A stretch of DNA of 64,000 nucleotides from Chamaecyparis obtusa (Eukaryota; Streptophyta; Pinopsida; Cupressales; Cupressaceae): assembly GCA_027943335.1 (NCBI GenBank), contig BSBK01002925.1, forward strand, positions 496,001 to 560,000, in the 5' to 3' direction. Below are positions 21,376 to 32,683 of the stretch, one piece after another. A program made the translations under genes and the position numbers. The notes below the pieces were generated by a model, which worked only from the letters and a program-made list of their open reading frames with translations, searched no databases and was not told the DNA's origin. Position 1 is the stretch's first letter; each line of letters begins with the position of its first letter.

Positions 21376-22443
21376 ATGACAGAGACACCCAAAGATGATT
21401 CAATCTTTATTAATAATGTAAAATTTACTATGGCAGCCATAGACATGGATCTGGAAAAGTTTGAAGATGCATTTGTAAGCCCTCAAGAGGTTCAAAACTT
21501 ATGTAGTAACACTCCTCCCAATCAACAAGAAGAAGTATTGATTGAGGATATAACAGATGAGAAAGAAAAGATGGAAGAAAAGAAAGAAGAAGAAAAAGAA
21601 GCTAAAAAAAAAAAGGGAGAAGAAGAGGTAAAAGGAAGTGAGAAAAAAGATGAATCATCAGTTGAAATAATCAAGGTAAAACAAGAAGTGATGGATAGCA
21701 CTCCTATCACTCCCTCAGAAGCATTGTTGTCAAGTTTGACACCTGATACAACTAGTTTGGATTCATGGGGAGAAGAAGACCTGATCAAGTTTAGTGTCTT
21801 AGCTATGGAGAAAGCCAAGGAGAAATAGGTAATGTGGAATCCCCTCCTTATAGAATTAGTGAACATCTTAAACAACTTTTTATCAGTAGACAAGAAAGTA
21901 TTCAAGGTACACTTTTTTGATGATGTCAGTATAGTTATTTCGTAGTTCAAGATTAATTTCTCTAGCTTGGAAAAATCAGCATCATTACTTGCAAAGGAGA
22001 AGTATATATATAAAAGGCTAAGTGAATTGGTCAATAAATTCTCACTTGACCTCATTTCACTCAAAGTTGTACAAGAAACTTTGAAAGAGTTTGTAGAAAA
22101 AGGAAGGAAAATAATTTCTGACTATATGGATCAGGACAAGTTAACTAATGCCCATTTCAAGAAGATACAAGAGGCAAAAGCTATGATAGAGAAAGTAAAT
22201 AAATTAGTGAAAGACCAATTAACTAATGTAAATATGTGCAACAATGTATATCAAGGTCAAATTGACAAGACTGAGAAGGCACAAAAGGAGATGTCCAAGA
22301 TAAGGGCTAGGCAGACTCAGCTAAGGAATGGTCTTGCACCCTCACTAGGTATACTCAATCAGAATATCAAGGAGATAGACACCACCGTGGTGACATATGA
22401 TCATGGTCCCAGCACATATTTGGAGAAGATGGCAAATCTATAG
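21376..22443 (+). pseudogene. copia-2 accessory ORF: coiled-coil protein next to the 3' LTR
   Basis: One frame runs from ATG 21376 to the stop at 22441 (355 codons), broken by in-frame TAGs at 21826 and near 21944. Residues ~55-110 are a Lys/Glu-rich low-complexity run. The C-terminal half has heptad-like coiled-coil text (KLVKDQLTNVN, QIDKTEKAQKEMSK). I see no signal peptide, membrane segment, zinc knuckle or pol motif. It sits between missing pol sequence and the purine tracts and LTR, the place of env-like ORFs in some copia elements, but nothing envelope-like is visible. Function unknown. Confidence 0.6.
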
Positions 22444-22752
22444 TATGCACTATGTGCCCATCTCCAGATTGTTAATTCATTGATCATATTTTGGAGGAAG
22501 GAGATCCAAAACCTGCACATAGTATATCCAGATATTCTCTCATAGTAAGTATTTGTCAATACAGTTTTGAAGCACCTTTTTCATTAATGTCAAAGGGGGA
22601 GTATGTATAGATTATGGGTTATAGATATGTATAAGGGAGATATAAGATAGAAGTTTATGTATAAGGGAGATATGAGAAAAGTTTTTTGTATTAAGGGATA
22701 GTTAGCAACTTTGTCATATTCCTTTGTTGCCATCAATGACAAAGGGGGAGAT
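22444..22752 (+). promoter_or_regulatory. copia-2 3' untranslated region with repeated purine tracts
   Basis: Tracts CAAAGGGGGAGTATG (about 22590), TAAGGGAGATATAAG (about 22635), a near copy at about 22664, and the LTR-adjacent AAAGGGGGAGATTATTGG at 22741. The last is the likely polypurine tract; it follows TTGCCATCAATGAC, a string seen before the 3' LTR of copia-4 as well. Confidence 0.7.
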
Positions 22753-23872
22753 TATTGGAAAGTTGACTACTCTGGTGTATATGAATTAGTATAGTGTTTT
22801 CATTATGGCAACAAAGTCATATAGTGTTTTGTAGTTAGCGCACTTGATGAGAAGATCATAAATTGGCTAAGTGTTGAAGATTGGATAGTGTACAGAGTAC
22901 CTAAAGCTCAGAGAATCAGTGCATGTGCATGGAACTAAGTTATGGTATGCACCCTAGAAGATAAGTTGGTTAGACTATATTCATGCTTAGCCTATGAGCA
23001 CATGATTAGATATGCAAGTATGAGAAAGTTATAGATAGTTGAAGTTACATAGCCAGTGTGTGCCAGAGAAGAACAGAGTAAGTAACCGACTGTTAGTATT
23101 TTGATTTGTGATTATATTCTAATGATGTAAAGGCTATGCACCTATTGTAATTAGGTTTCCAAAATTTAAATATTTTTTTTTGTAAATACACTTGAGCCAA
23201 TTCAATTGGAAGTGTTGTATGTAATCGGTTAAAGGGCCGACCTAGTTATTTGTTTTGTATGCATATATAAATATGAGATTTGCCCATTATAATTAGAAGG
23301 AAGTTGATATAGAGTTGAGATAAGAAAACAATAAGTGTGCAAAGAGACTATAAGATGTATTAGACCTTTGCAAGAGGTCAAAGCATCAGTGCATCAAAGG
23401 AACTAATCAGACAAGTAGTGTTACAATGACAGTTCATCCAGTAGATATAGTGTGTATCTGAGATCAGAAGGTTGCAGCCTTCACCACTTGAGTAGTGAGC
23501 TCTAGGATAGTGAGTCCATGCCCCTAATAGGGTTTATTGTAAAAGACTCCTAATAGGTTCCGACCCTTGACAAGGTCTACTATACTAAACATATTGTAAA
23601 CTAACTCCTAACATGGTTAAGGATCTTCTAACAAGGATCATAAAACACTAGCATAGAATATTAGTGGGTGTCAATTCCCACCGGGGTTTCTACCTATTTG
23701 GGTTTCCTCATAACCATATAGGTGTTATGTGTTGATTTCATGTTTCATGTTTATGTGGATGTTCATTTAAGTACTTAAGTATTTAAGTTTAGTTTGTGAT
23801 TAAGCAAAATGATGAAATATAGTGAACACTGATTCACCCCCTCCCCCCCTCTCAGTGTTCCCCTTCCTAACA
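22753..23872 (+). repeat. copia-2 3' LTR (about 1,120 bp)
   Basis: It starts TATTGGAAAG (TG mutated to TA) directly after the purine tract and ends CCTTCCTAACA. Hairpin arms GAACACTGA (23824-23832) and TCAGTGTTC (23852-23860) flank a C-rich loop near the end. No second LTR copy is visible in the window, so the 5' part of copia-2 is lost or lies elsewhere. Confidence 0.8.
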
Positions 23873-24539
23873 AATTATTTTATCCATACCCAGTTAACAA
23901 AGAAATTCATTGGTGGATACAAGCTTAGTTAATACTGTCACTCAGTATACACTACATTGGCTCAGTTTATAGTGAAGTGCTTCATTTACCAGCCACATTT
24001 CCTTGTGCAATTTTTCTTCCTACTCCATAATAGATTAATGCAACATAATCAATTGAATGGTATGATATCATAGACTCATCAATAAGTTACCTAAAGCTTT
24101 CCTTATCCTCATCTGTCATATCCATCTTCCTTGTGTAGCTATCTTAGTTCTTCATCCCTTGTCCCTTTTACAGATGTTTAGATATTTGTAACTAACATCA
24201 TAAGTAATGTCAAAACTATTTGACATCAATGAAAACATAATGTCTAATTTAATTATCTTACATATCAGTTCAATAACTCGGTGATCTCTAATCATTGATC
24301 TTCAAGTCATTCAAGTTTCAATCATTTGTAGTTCATCAATATGTAAATTCATTTCAACTATCCTCTTTTCATACAAATACTTAACCTTTAATTAGAGCTT
24401 GACATTTCTATCATTATCTTATCTTCTTCCTTGATCTAATTCTATGATGTCATTCAATCTTAACTGCATGTCATCCTCAATATCTTCATCATAAATTAGG
24501 ATGAAATTATACATTTACATCACGTTGTTTTGTGGATAA
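23873..24539. other. Unassigned stretch between the copia-2 LTR and Tat-2 integrase
   Basis: AT-rich, no ORF above chance. It lies downstream of the Tat-2 integrase in Tat-2 orientation, so it is most likely the decayed 3' end of Tat-2 pol and untranslated region. No LTR end could be placed. Confidence 0.4.
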
Positions 24540-25281
24540 TGGGCATGGATTCCATATACTAAATCAAAGGGTGCACAACCAATTGTGTTTTTATAGTTAC
24601 TCTATCCACCCAAACTACTAGTGGCAATTTTGAATCCCTAGTTCCTCCATTTGTGTCTAAAATTCTCTTGATTATTTTTAACAAGTTTTTATTTCTTGAT
24701 TTTGCCTATCCATTTCCCTATGGGTGATAAGGTGAGTATTATGATGTTTGGATGGAAAACCTACCAAAAAAATCATGGTATTCCTTAGACCTACAACACA
24801 TTGTATTGTCAGAAAAAATATTCTCTAGACATCCAAATCTAGTAATAATGTTGTTTAACAAAAAATATGACACCACCTTGTTAGTTTCCTTCTTATTTGG
24901 GTTTTCTTCCATCCACTTAGTGAAATAATCCATTGCAATCAAAATCCATGAATTACCACTATTTTATTTGTGCAATATTTCCCCCACAAAGTCCAACCCC
25001 CACTATTGGAAAGAAGTTTGTACTTCAATAGGTTTTAAAGGAAAGTTCCCTAAAAATTTCAATTTACCAAAAAAACCTCTGACATGCATCACACTTTCTA
25101 ACCAATTTGTGTGCATCTCTAAAAAGTGTATGTCACAAGAATCTTCTCTTAAAACCTTATGAGAAGACATTTTTTCCATGTAATGTCCACCCAAAATACC
25201 TCTATGCATTTCCTCTAGCACCTTTGTAGCTTGGGATTCATCTACATATTTCAATAGGACTCTATTAATATCTCTCCGCAT
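24540..25281 (-). pseudogene. Tat-2 integrase
   Basis: Minus-strand reading shows the zinc-binding region (LLKYVDESQATKVLEEMHRG, then GGHY), the core with IAMDYFTKWMEE (first Asp), FSDN (second Asp) and GNGQAKSRNKNLLK, where the expected catalytic Glu reads Lys. The Cys pair of the HHCC finger is also lost. It is followed by a VYGIHAHYP-like tail in decayed form. The enzyme was inactive in this copy. Confidence 0.85.
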
Positions 25282-25599
25282 AGTTCACCCATTATTATAA
25301 TATATTTTATGGCATGAAACTTTAGAGTTCTTCTTTTACTTTCATCCATCCCTGGTGGAAATCTCATATTTTGTAATAAAATATGATATCTTTGTACCAA
25401 TCACATTGATCCCTATTACAAAGACAAGGCATGTGTTCTTCCTCAACCTAATAATTTGATTTGCATCAAGATTTCTACTAGCCATTAATTTTTCTAATCC
25501 CTGGCCTCTAACCAGTTTAGTGATTTGAATGTCAATATTGAACTCCTACGTCCTATCAATCCATATGCATCTTCTCCATGAAACCTCCTATTGAGAAAA

Positions 25600-26010
25600 A
25601 ATATCCTTAATAGTAGCACTAGGCACATAAGCCACAACAGTAGCTCCCACAAGGTAACATCTAAAATCCTTGACCTTTTTTACCAATGCATAGGATTTAT
25701 TTTAACTTACACATACTTCAATTCCATAACCTGTAAAGATTTTCTAAAGAATGAAAATGTTTTCTCAAATTTGTCACTATTTTTTGGTAACAACACCGCA
25801 TCAATTGTGTGGAAGGATGCAAAAGAAAAAAATCAGCATAATTTTAGTATAATCAAGGGCCTTAAAAACTCGGACATCTTGAATAGCTCTTTTAATGTCA
25901 TGAAAAGAAACCATTGATTTTCCTCCCCAAATTATTAGAGCACCCTTTTCTAACATCCTATACATGGGCCTCCTAATTTCTGCAAAATTAGTCACAAATA
26001 TTCTCAAGAA
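25600..26010 (-). pseudogene. Tat-2 Ty3-type RNase H
   Basis: Minus-strand reading has the tether (VSFHDIKRAIQDVRVFKALD), then in other frames KSYALVKKVKDFRCYLVGA and KLVRGQGLEKLMA, which close the domain. The text passes from this closing motif to integrase without a second RNase H between. Frameshifts and stops are numerous. Confidence 0.75.
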
Positions 26011-26980
26011 ATTGACCTATCCAAAGAATGAATTAATTCCCTTCACATTCTTTGGTAGTTTTATTTTATCAATGGCCTCCACTCTCTCAGGGTCAATTCT
26101 TACCCCATCTTTTGAATCTAAATTCCCTAACAACCTCTCCTCTATAACCCCAAAAGCACATTTCTTTCAATTTAACAACACTCCATATTCCAAGGCTCTC
26201 ACAAAAATCCTTTCCACATTTCCACAATGTTGTTCCTCCTTCTTTGAGTAAGAAGTTAAATGATCTTGATAAACTACTAATAAATCATGAATGAATTTTT
26301 TAAAAGCTACATCCATGGCCCTTTAAAAAATTGTACTAGCATTTGTTAAATTGAAAAGCATCCTTACATCGACATATGTCCCCCAAGGTGTGGTGAATAC
26401 AATTTTGTATTGTTTGGATTCTTTAACCATCACCTAGTTATAACCTGATAAACCATCCATCATAAACAAAAGATCAGAACCCTTTGTAGCATTGGCTCCA
26501 TGTTAGGGAGTCCATAATTGTCCTTTAATGAAGAAATGCTTAAGTTTATAAAATCCACACATAATCTAATATCTCCATTTTTCTTTCTTACTAGTACCAA
26601 ATTAGAAACCTATGATGAGTGTATGATAGGTTTAATGATTCCTACATCCCAGAGTTTCATTAGTTCCTCCTGCATTTTAGGTGCAAGGGTTGCATTAATT
26701 GGTCTTTTCTTTTTCCTAAAAGGCTTAGAATTCTTCCTCAATGAAATGATAAAATGGAATAGATCTTTCTTGTATGCATTTATGTCATCATATGACTATG
26801 AAGAAACATGCTTTTATTTTCTAAGTAAGGCAATGAGTTTAATTTTTATTTTTCATGACAAAAGCTTTCCAATGTAAACTTTATTCAGTGTTTCTTGTGT
26901 TCCCAAGTTAACTTCATCTAAATCATTGGGGTCTATTGTGGCCACAACATTTCTTACCCTATCTTGATTATCAAATATCT
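26011..26980 (-). pseudogene. Tat-2 reverse transcriptase
   Basis: Blocks visible on the minus strand are RPINATLAPKMQEELMKL, SNLVLVRKKNGDIRLCVDF, KDNYGLPNMEPMLQRV and a catalytic box reading VVYQDHLTSYSKK, so the second Asp of the YxDD box is His here. The preceding block SYDDINAYKKDLFHF matches the FAWSYDDLKAY block of Tat-1. Confidence 0.82.
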
Positions 26981-27023
26981 TCTCAAGTGCTACAAGGCCC
27001 CTCGGTACCTTATTAGTTTTTAA

Positions 27024-27660
27024 TTAGATTAATTCATTGCCAAAAATAGTCTCTTTCCCATCGGTTGTCTCAACACAAGCATTAAAATAAATTTCTTGAC
27101 CAAAATACTTGTCATCACAATTTAGGAACTTTATAGTATCCTGGTTGTCATTAAAAATCTGCCAATTTTCAATATTATGAGGGATGGATGACCTAGATTG
27201 GACTTCTACTTTAGAAATCCTTGTAAAGGTTATGTCTTTGAGCCTTAGAGAAATATTGGCTAAAAGGTCAACCATTGTTTTGTTACTTCTATCCATACAA
27301 TATATTCCAAATTCATTGAAATCCTCAATTTCATCCCATACTACATTTCTATATTTCTTTAATCTCTTATTCTTAGATGCATACTTTTCCTTGATTTAAT
27401 AAATTACTAACTCTGAATCCCGAATGACCCCGAGACACTTAATCTCATGATCTTCTTCTAATCATAGAACAAGAAACAAGGCATCATACTTTGTCACATT
27501 ATTTTTGCAATTGAAACTTAGAGTAAATGAGAATTTATAGGTCCCCCCATTAGGTGAGACCAATAGGACTCTTGCACCTGACCCTTCTTTTGAACTAACA
27601 CCATTTAAGTACATAGTCCACATCTCACTATTATCAAATTTTTTTTCAATATTTTTTTTC
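27024..27660 (-). pseudogene. Tat-2 archaeal-type RNase H (aRH) and linker, upstream of RT
   Basis: Minus-strand reading begins with MWTMYLNGVSSKEGSGARVL (first acidic position reads Asn), then FTLSFNCKNNVTKYDALFL, VIRDSELVIY, and MDRSNKTMVDLLANISL, the closing block. A linker with HNIENWQIFNDNQDTIKFL and VPRGLVALEKIF leads into RT and is shared with Tat-1. This copy keeps the N-terminal strand lost from Tat-1, so the domain position is not an artefact of the Tat-1 deletion. Confidence 0.83.
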
Positions 27661-28059
27661 AATAGAATAGGCTTCCTTTCTCCATCTAAAATCATTTCCT
27701 CATCTTTAAAATCATATATATATCAGTGTCCATAAAGAAAGTCATGTCATCATCTATATTTTTCTCAATCATGTGTAATACCCTCCATTCTCTTTCAATT
27801 TTCACATGCTTATTATTAATAATAAAAGTGGAAAAAGATAAGTCACATTAAAAAATTTCCCCCATGGCTAGACTCCATTATATGGAAAACAACATTCCAT
27901 AATGAGGAGGAATAACCCCAACCAACACACTCATACTGAAATCCTTTTTTGGAAATGCAACCAATTTATATGGTAAGGCCTTAATGGTGTCGATAATAGG
28001 CACCTCCCTAGATTCTAGAGAAAAACACCTATCCTAGACAATATCAACCTTCAAACCTA

Positions 28060-28160
28060 AAGATTCCATGATCTTATATGGAATTACACTATTTGAAGCA
28101 CCAGAGTCAATCATGCAAATTTTTATAGTTTTACTATTTATAAAAACACTGAGAAAAAGG
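28060..28160 (-). pseudogene. Tat-2 aspartic protease active-site region
   Basis: Minus-strand reading gives KICMIDSGASNSVIPYKIM, a retropepsin active-site block with Asp-Ser-Gly intact, followed by ESLGLKV. It lies between the gag spacer and aRH. Flanking sequence (27700-28060) is degraded. Confidence 0.8.
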
Positions 28161-28446
28161 GATCAATATCGTCCAAATAATAATTCATAGTATGGTCTAA
28201 AAATATCTAAGGAATTTGAGAGGTAATTCCTTCTACTTCCTTATTTCTTTTATTTAACTCCTCACCCTTTAAACCAGGCTCACTTGCTAGATTAAATTTA
28301 GTAGGAGAAACACTATCTAACCACACCATAGTTTTACTCTTATGTTCCTCTATCCTCATCATTTCTAACAAAGGAACCTTAATAGTGATTTGTGAAATTA
28401 ATTGCAACATATTAATAGGTGTATAATTTGGGACTTCAAATTGCAT
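28161..28446 (-). pseudogene. Tat-2 gag-protease spacer fragment
   Basis: A 79-residue open stretch (MQFEVPNYTPINMLQLISQI...) resembles the spacer between gag and protease in Tat-like elements by position. It contains no catalytic motif. It is cut from the rest of gag by the copia-3 insertion at 28506. Confidence 0.55.
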
Positions 28447-28505
28447 ACCTGGTAACTCCTTTTCCTTGTCTACTTTAATGTCTTGAATAGCTATGTTCTT
28501 CTCTT

Positions 28506-29724
28506 TGTTAGGATTAATAGTCCATAATACAACTGAGAGGGGGGGTGAATCAGTTGTATGAAATAATATTAAACTTTAAAATTGAAGATTATCAATATCA
28601 AATCCAATGAAAACCAACAAAACAACACAATATTTTGGTTACGGGGAAACCTTGTTAAAGGTAAAAACCCCAGTGGGAATTAGCACCCACTAATGATGTA
28701 CTAAGAGTATAGTAATCCTTGTTAGAAGATATAGCCCTATTAGGAGCTTGTTACAACATTACAATACACAATCCTTGTTAGAGGACAAACCCTATTAGGA
28801 GTCAAAAACAAAAAGGGGGGCTCACTACCCAAAGAAGGTTAAGTCCACCTTTTGAACTCACTAGTAAGTGTATATGAAGAAATACACAATCTTTTGTACT
28901 GTTTTCCAGCAACTATCTTTTGTTGATCAATTCCAATGAAGTCCACCAACAATCCTGTTCTCTACATACAACAGACACAAGTTTGCAACCTTCTTCTATC
29001 ACTTATATACATCCATGTCTTTTCCAAATAAAAGACCTTACATTTATACCTTATTACTTTTTACCAAGATCAGGTCAGCCCATAAGGCTTTCCTAATTAT
29101 AAATAATTACATGAGCCCTTGCTAAGATACACATGATATCTAAAACAATTTTACAATGATTATATTACAGCAATTTAGGATCGACATCCTTGAATTATTC
29201 TTGTCAAACAAAACAAATGCTTCACTTCTTGAGTCAGCTTCAGAATAAGCCATCACCAAAGCATACGTCATAGATGACATCACCAATCATTTTGTACCTT
29301 GTGCTAACCAATGAACATCTATCAGTACCTCTTCTATCATCCTTCAAGATCACATACCTTGAATCCAATCCCTCTAATATCTATATAAAAAACTCAGAGA
29401 CTAACTTTCTCAATTCTCACTGTCACAGTCCAGTGACCAGTCTTTACCAAAACAATTGTATCTTCCTTAATATGCATCCATTAATGATGTGATCTTAGAT
29501 ATAAGATCAAAAAATCCATTTGAACTCTCATTTGACTTTGCAGCATCTGAAACATCTGTACACCCTCTGTATAATGTGATTACCAGTCTAGTTTCTTCAT
29601 ACAAGCATATATTGACATCAGTGAAAAAACACAAATGACAATAGTATGAGTGCCCATTTAGTAACATAGTGATTAAACATATTAAATGTCTTAATCACCA
29701 CCCATGCATTAGCAATATCCAACA
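28506..29724 (-). repeat. copia-3 3' LTR (1,219 bp)
   Basis: Minus strand starts TGTTGGATATTGC at 29724 and ends ATTAATCCTAACA at 28506. Perfect 10-bp hairpin arms ATACAACTGA (28527-28536) and TCAGTTGTAT (28550-28559) surround the C-rich tract. The purine tract CCAAAGGGAGAGAT lies just outside, at 29725-29738. Confidence 0.92.
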
Positions 29725-30016
29725 ATCTCTCCCTTTGGCATTGATGTCAACATATGGGAAAATCTTTTCCCAAAGTTGTATCAACCCAAAAGTCCTTCAA
29801 CTGAACAACCTCCCCAAACAGTGAGGATTTTCTCATAACATTACTCCTCCTTTGACAAAAATGGAAAAGGGTGCCATCTTCCTTCACAAATAAACTTTCT
29901 TCCATGATCACTCCCCATGAGGAGTAGATCCCTACATCCAGTCCAAAAAATGATGAGGCTCTGAGCACTTCTAGACTGATGCATCTCTGCATCATTTAGT
30001 TTTGACTAGGAGAGGC

Positions 30017-30560
30017 CTAAACCCCTAACATACCTCTGAGATATTTGAAGGTGTCTTTTGGTAGTGGATTTTTGAAAATGTCTGCAATATGCTCTTTTTT
30101 ATTGATATATTCAAGCTTGATTTCTTTTTCTGCCGCCTTGTCTCTTAAGAAGTGATATTTGATAGAAATGTGTTTATTTTTAGAGTGCATAACCGAATTC
30201 TTTGACATGTTTACTATACTGGTGTTATCGCAATGGATAAACATGGGCTCATTAAAAGTTATTGCAATGTCCATCAACATTTGTTTCATCCAAACAATTT
30301 GAGTGCAATTTATAGCAGCAACAACATATTCTTATTCAGCACTAGATTGTGCTATACAATCTTGTTTCTTACTTAGCCAAGAGACCAACTTTTTCCCAAG
30401 GAAAAATGCACCACCACTTGTACTATTTCTGTCATCAATATTCCCTACCCAATTAGCATCAATATAAGCATGAAGTTCAAAGCTATCATTTCTATCATAC
30501 CATAAACCATAGTCTATGGTTCCTCTAAGATACCTTAGTATCCTTTTCACAGTAGCTAGA
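30017..30560 (-). pseudogene. copia-3 RNase H
   Basis: Minus-strand text includes KRILRYLRGTIDYGLWYD, YIDANWVGNIDDRNSTSGGA (first Asp), QSSAE with its Glu, IHCDNTSIVNMSKNSVMHSK (Asp) and KYHFLRDKAAEKEIKLEYI. The catalytic acids are present and only isolated stops break the frame. It is followed by KNPLPKDTFKYLRGMLGV and a stop. Confidence 0.9.
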
Positions 30561-31180
30561 TGAGTCTCTTTGGGTTCTGTCTGATATCTAGCAATAATTC
30601 CAATAGCATTAGCAATATCTGGTCAGGTGTGAGTTAGATATTGTAGCCCTCCAACCATTGATCTATACAGAGTCTGAAAAAAACATTTTGATTCATCATC
30701 AATTGTTAGCTTGTTTCCAATCACCATAGGTGTTCCTACCAGTTTACAATCTTCCATATTGAATTTATTATGTAATTCTTTGAGATACTTGGTCTAAGAA
30801 ATGAAAATACCATTCTCATTCTGAGTTATTTGCAGTCTAGATTCATTCTCTACTTTTTCTTTAAACAACTTGAATTTGTCAAATGGTTATGATTTCTCTC
30901 TCACATAAGTAACCCACATCATTCTAGAAAATTCATCAACAAAGAGTATGAAATACCTTTCACCATAGTATGACTTTGTTCTTGTGGACCCACATAGATC
31001 TTTATGTACCAAATCCAACTTCCCTTTTGATGTAAATATTTTTCTTTTATGACTATTTTTGGTTTTCTTTCCCATAACACATTCTTTGCATATAGTGTTT
31101 GAAGGTTTCACAATCTTTGGCAGATCTCTTACTGCATTGGCCATGCTTGCTTTCATAATATTATCAAAGTTAATATCACA
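30561..31180 (-). pseudogene. copia-3 integrase N-half fused to RT C-terminus (internal deletion)
   Basis: Minus-strand reading of integrase runs ICKECVMGKKTKNSHKRKIF, LDLVHKDLCG, YFILFVDEFSRMMWVTYVR (first Asp) and KLFKEKVENESRLQI. At about 30840 it changes directly to TQNENGIFIS-TKYLKELHN, text belonging after the FVDD box of RT. The second Asp and Glu of integrase, the hinge, and the RT fingers and palm are all absent. RT text then continues through CKLVGTPMVIG and LYRSMVGGLQYLTHT. Confidence 0.88.
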
Positions 31181-31189
31181 AAATCTTCT

Positions 31190-31575
31190 ATGCCATAACT
31201 AGCTATCATCTACCTTTGCAACAAAAAAAGAGGCTTCAAATGTGTTTAGTTCAAATACATTACCTCTAGATTTTGATCCGGTAGCAACCTGTTTTCCTTG
31301 CTTCTGATAGAGCACTTACCATCAGTAAAACTTAACTGAAAGTTTTTATCCATTAACTACCCAACACTCAAAAAGTTGTGTTTTAGTCCTTCAACAAGTA
31401 GTACATTGTCTATATTGGTCTTTCCATCCAGAGTGATGGATCCTACTCCTATGATGGATTTTGGGAGATTATCCCCAAACCTTACAAAACGTCCATCATA
31501 ATTTACTAATTTAACAAATTTATTCTTATCACCAGTCATGTGATGAGAACATCCACTGTCAATTATCCATTCAGT
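31190..31575 (-). pseudogene. copia-3 protease motif and GAG-pre-integrase domain
   Basis: Minus-strand reading has WIIDSGCSHHMTGDKNKF (active site intact, about 31565-31530), NVLLVEGLKHNFLSVG, and after a break WHRRFCDINFDN-like text ending the domain. Same organisation as copia-1 and copia-4. Confidence 0.87.
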
Positions 31576-31699
31576 TTTCTTGTCAACATGAGATACTAAG
31601 GCTTTTTCCTCATGAATAGGTTCATCTTTAATAGTGACAAATCTAATCTCTTCATTGTCTAAATCATCATCATCATCATTAGAGATTCCTTCACTAGCA

Positions 31700-32640
31700 T
31701 AATAACATTATTTATCTCTTCTAATCCTTGCATAGTCTGATTTATACTTAGGAATTCTTGTAGGACATTTTAATGAAAAATGACCTACCTTATTGCATGA
31801 AAAACATTTCAAAGGTAATTTTCCTTCAAATTTTCCCTTACCCCTTTTCTCTCTTCTGGTGATTAGTGCAACAAGTTCTCCCATCTTCTTTTCTTCTTCC
31901 ATTATCTTTTCCCATTCCTCAACATACTCACCAAGCTCTTCTCTCAGATCTTCTTTACTTGTGCTTGGAAGTGCAGATGCTTTCTTATGTGTAGATGCCC
32001 TAAAAGGAGATTCAACTTTAGGAGCAGCTTCTCCCAATTCCATAGCTTCAAAAGTGGTTAACTTTGTGATCAACATCTCTCTATTAAAGTTTGGAGTCAG
32101 GGGTATAGTTTCTTGAATTTGTAAGTAGGATTAGAGATCTGAGAATCTTTGCAATGACTTCTTCTTCATTATAAGTACCTCCAAAATTTATGATTCCAAC
32201 TACATATTTTGTAACCCTTTGAACATAGGCTCTAATTCTTTCATCTTCATTCATTTGCAGCTTCTCCATCTTTGTCTTCCAATTTTGTAACTTCACTTGT
32301 TTGGTATATTTGTCTCCTTTATAGAGTGCCTCCAATCTGTTCCAAATATCATGTGCCAAATCTAGATCTTTAATTTTAGTAAACTCACCCTCAGATAGTG
32401 TGCTGATCAATGCTTCTCTTGTGACCATATTGCATGAAAATAGTTTCTTTTCATCATTGATAGCTGACTCTAAGTCATTCTCAACCTTCAAAGTTTCCTT
32501 CTTTTTCACAAAAAATCTAGTAGTCTATGCCCAAGCATAGAAAAAGTGTTTGCATCTTGTTTTTCCAACTCTCAAAGTTTTCAGGATCAAACTTAGGACT
32601 ATCCTTCCTATAGAATGCCATTTTCCAACATCACCTCAAG
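31700..32640 (-). pseudogene. copia-3 gag with zinc knuckle
   Basis: A start-like MAFYRKDSPKF block near 32620 follows the primer site. The main segments (32509-32084 and 32076-31708) carry NMVTREALISTLSEGEF, DIWNRLEALYKGDKYTKQVK, RIRAYVQRVTKYVVGI and the zinc knuckle CFSCNKVGHFSLKC near 31810-31770. One frameshift separates the two segments. Confidence 0.87.
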
Positions 32641-32659
32641 CTATTAAGGTTTCTCTTCA

Positions 32660-32683
32660 AGGACCACAAGCTCTGATGCCAAT
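32660..32683 (-). promoter_or_regulatory. copia-3 primer binding site (initiator Met tRNA type)
   Basis: Minus strand reads TTGGCATCAGAGCTTGTGG immediately inside the 5' LTR, one change from the usual TGGTATCAGAGC site. Confidence 0.85.

Noticed and set aside
23221..23240. Single-copy gene promoter or rRNA/snRNA gene in the copia-2 LTR area
   Set aside because: All of 22753-23872 is accounted for as an LTR. No RNA gene motif was seen.
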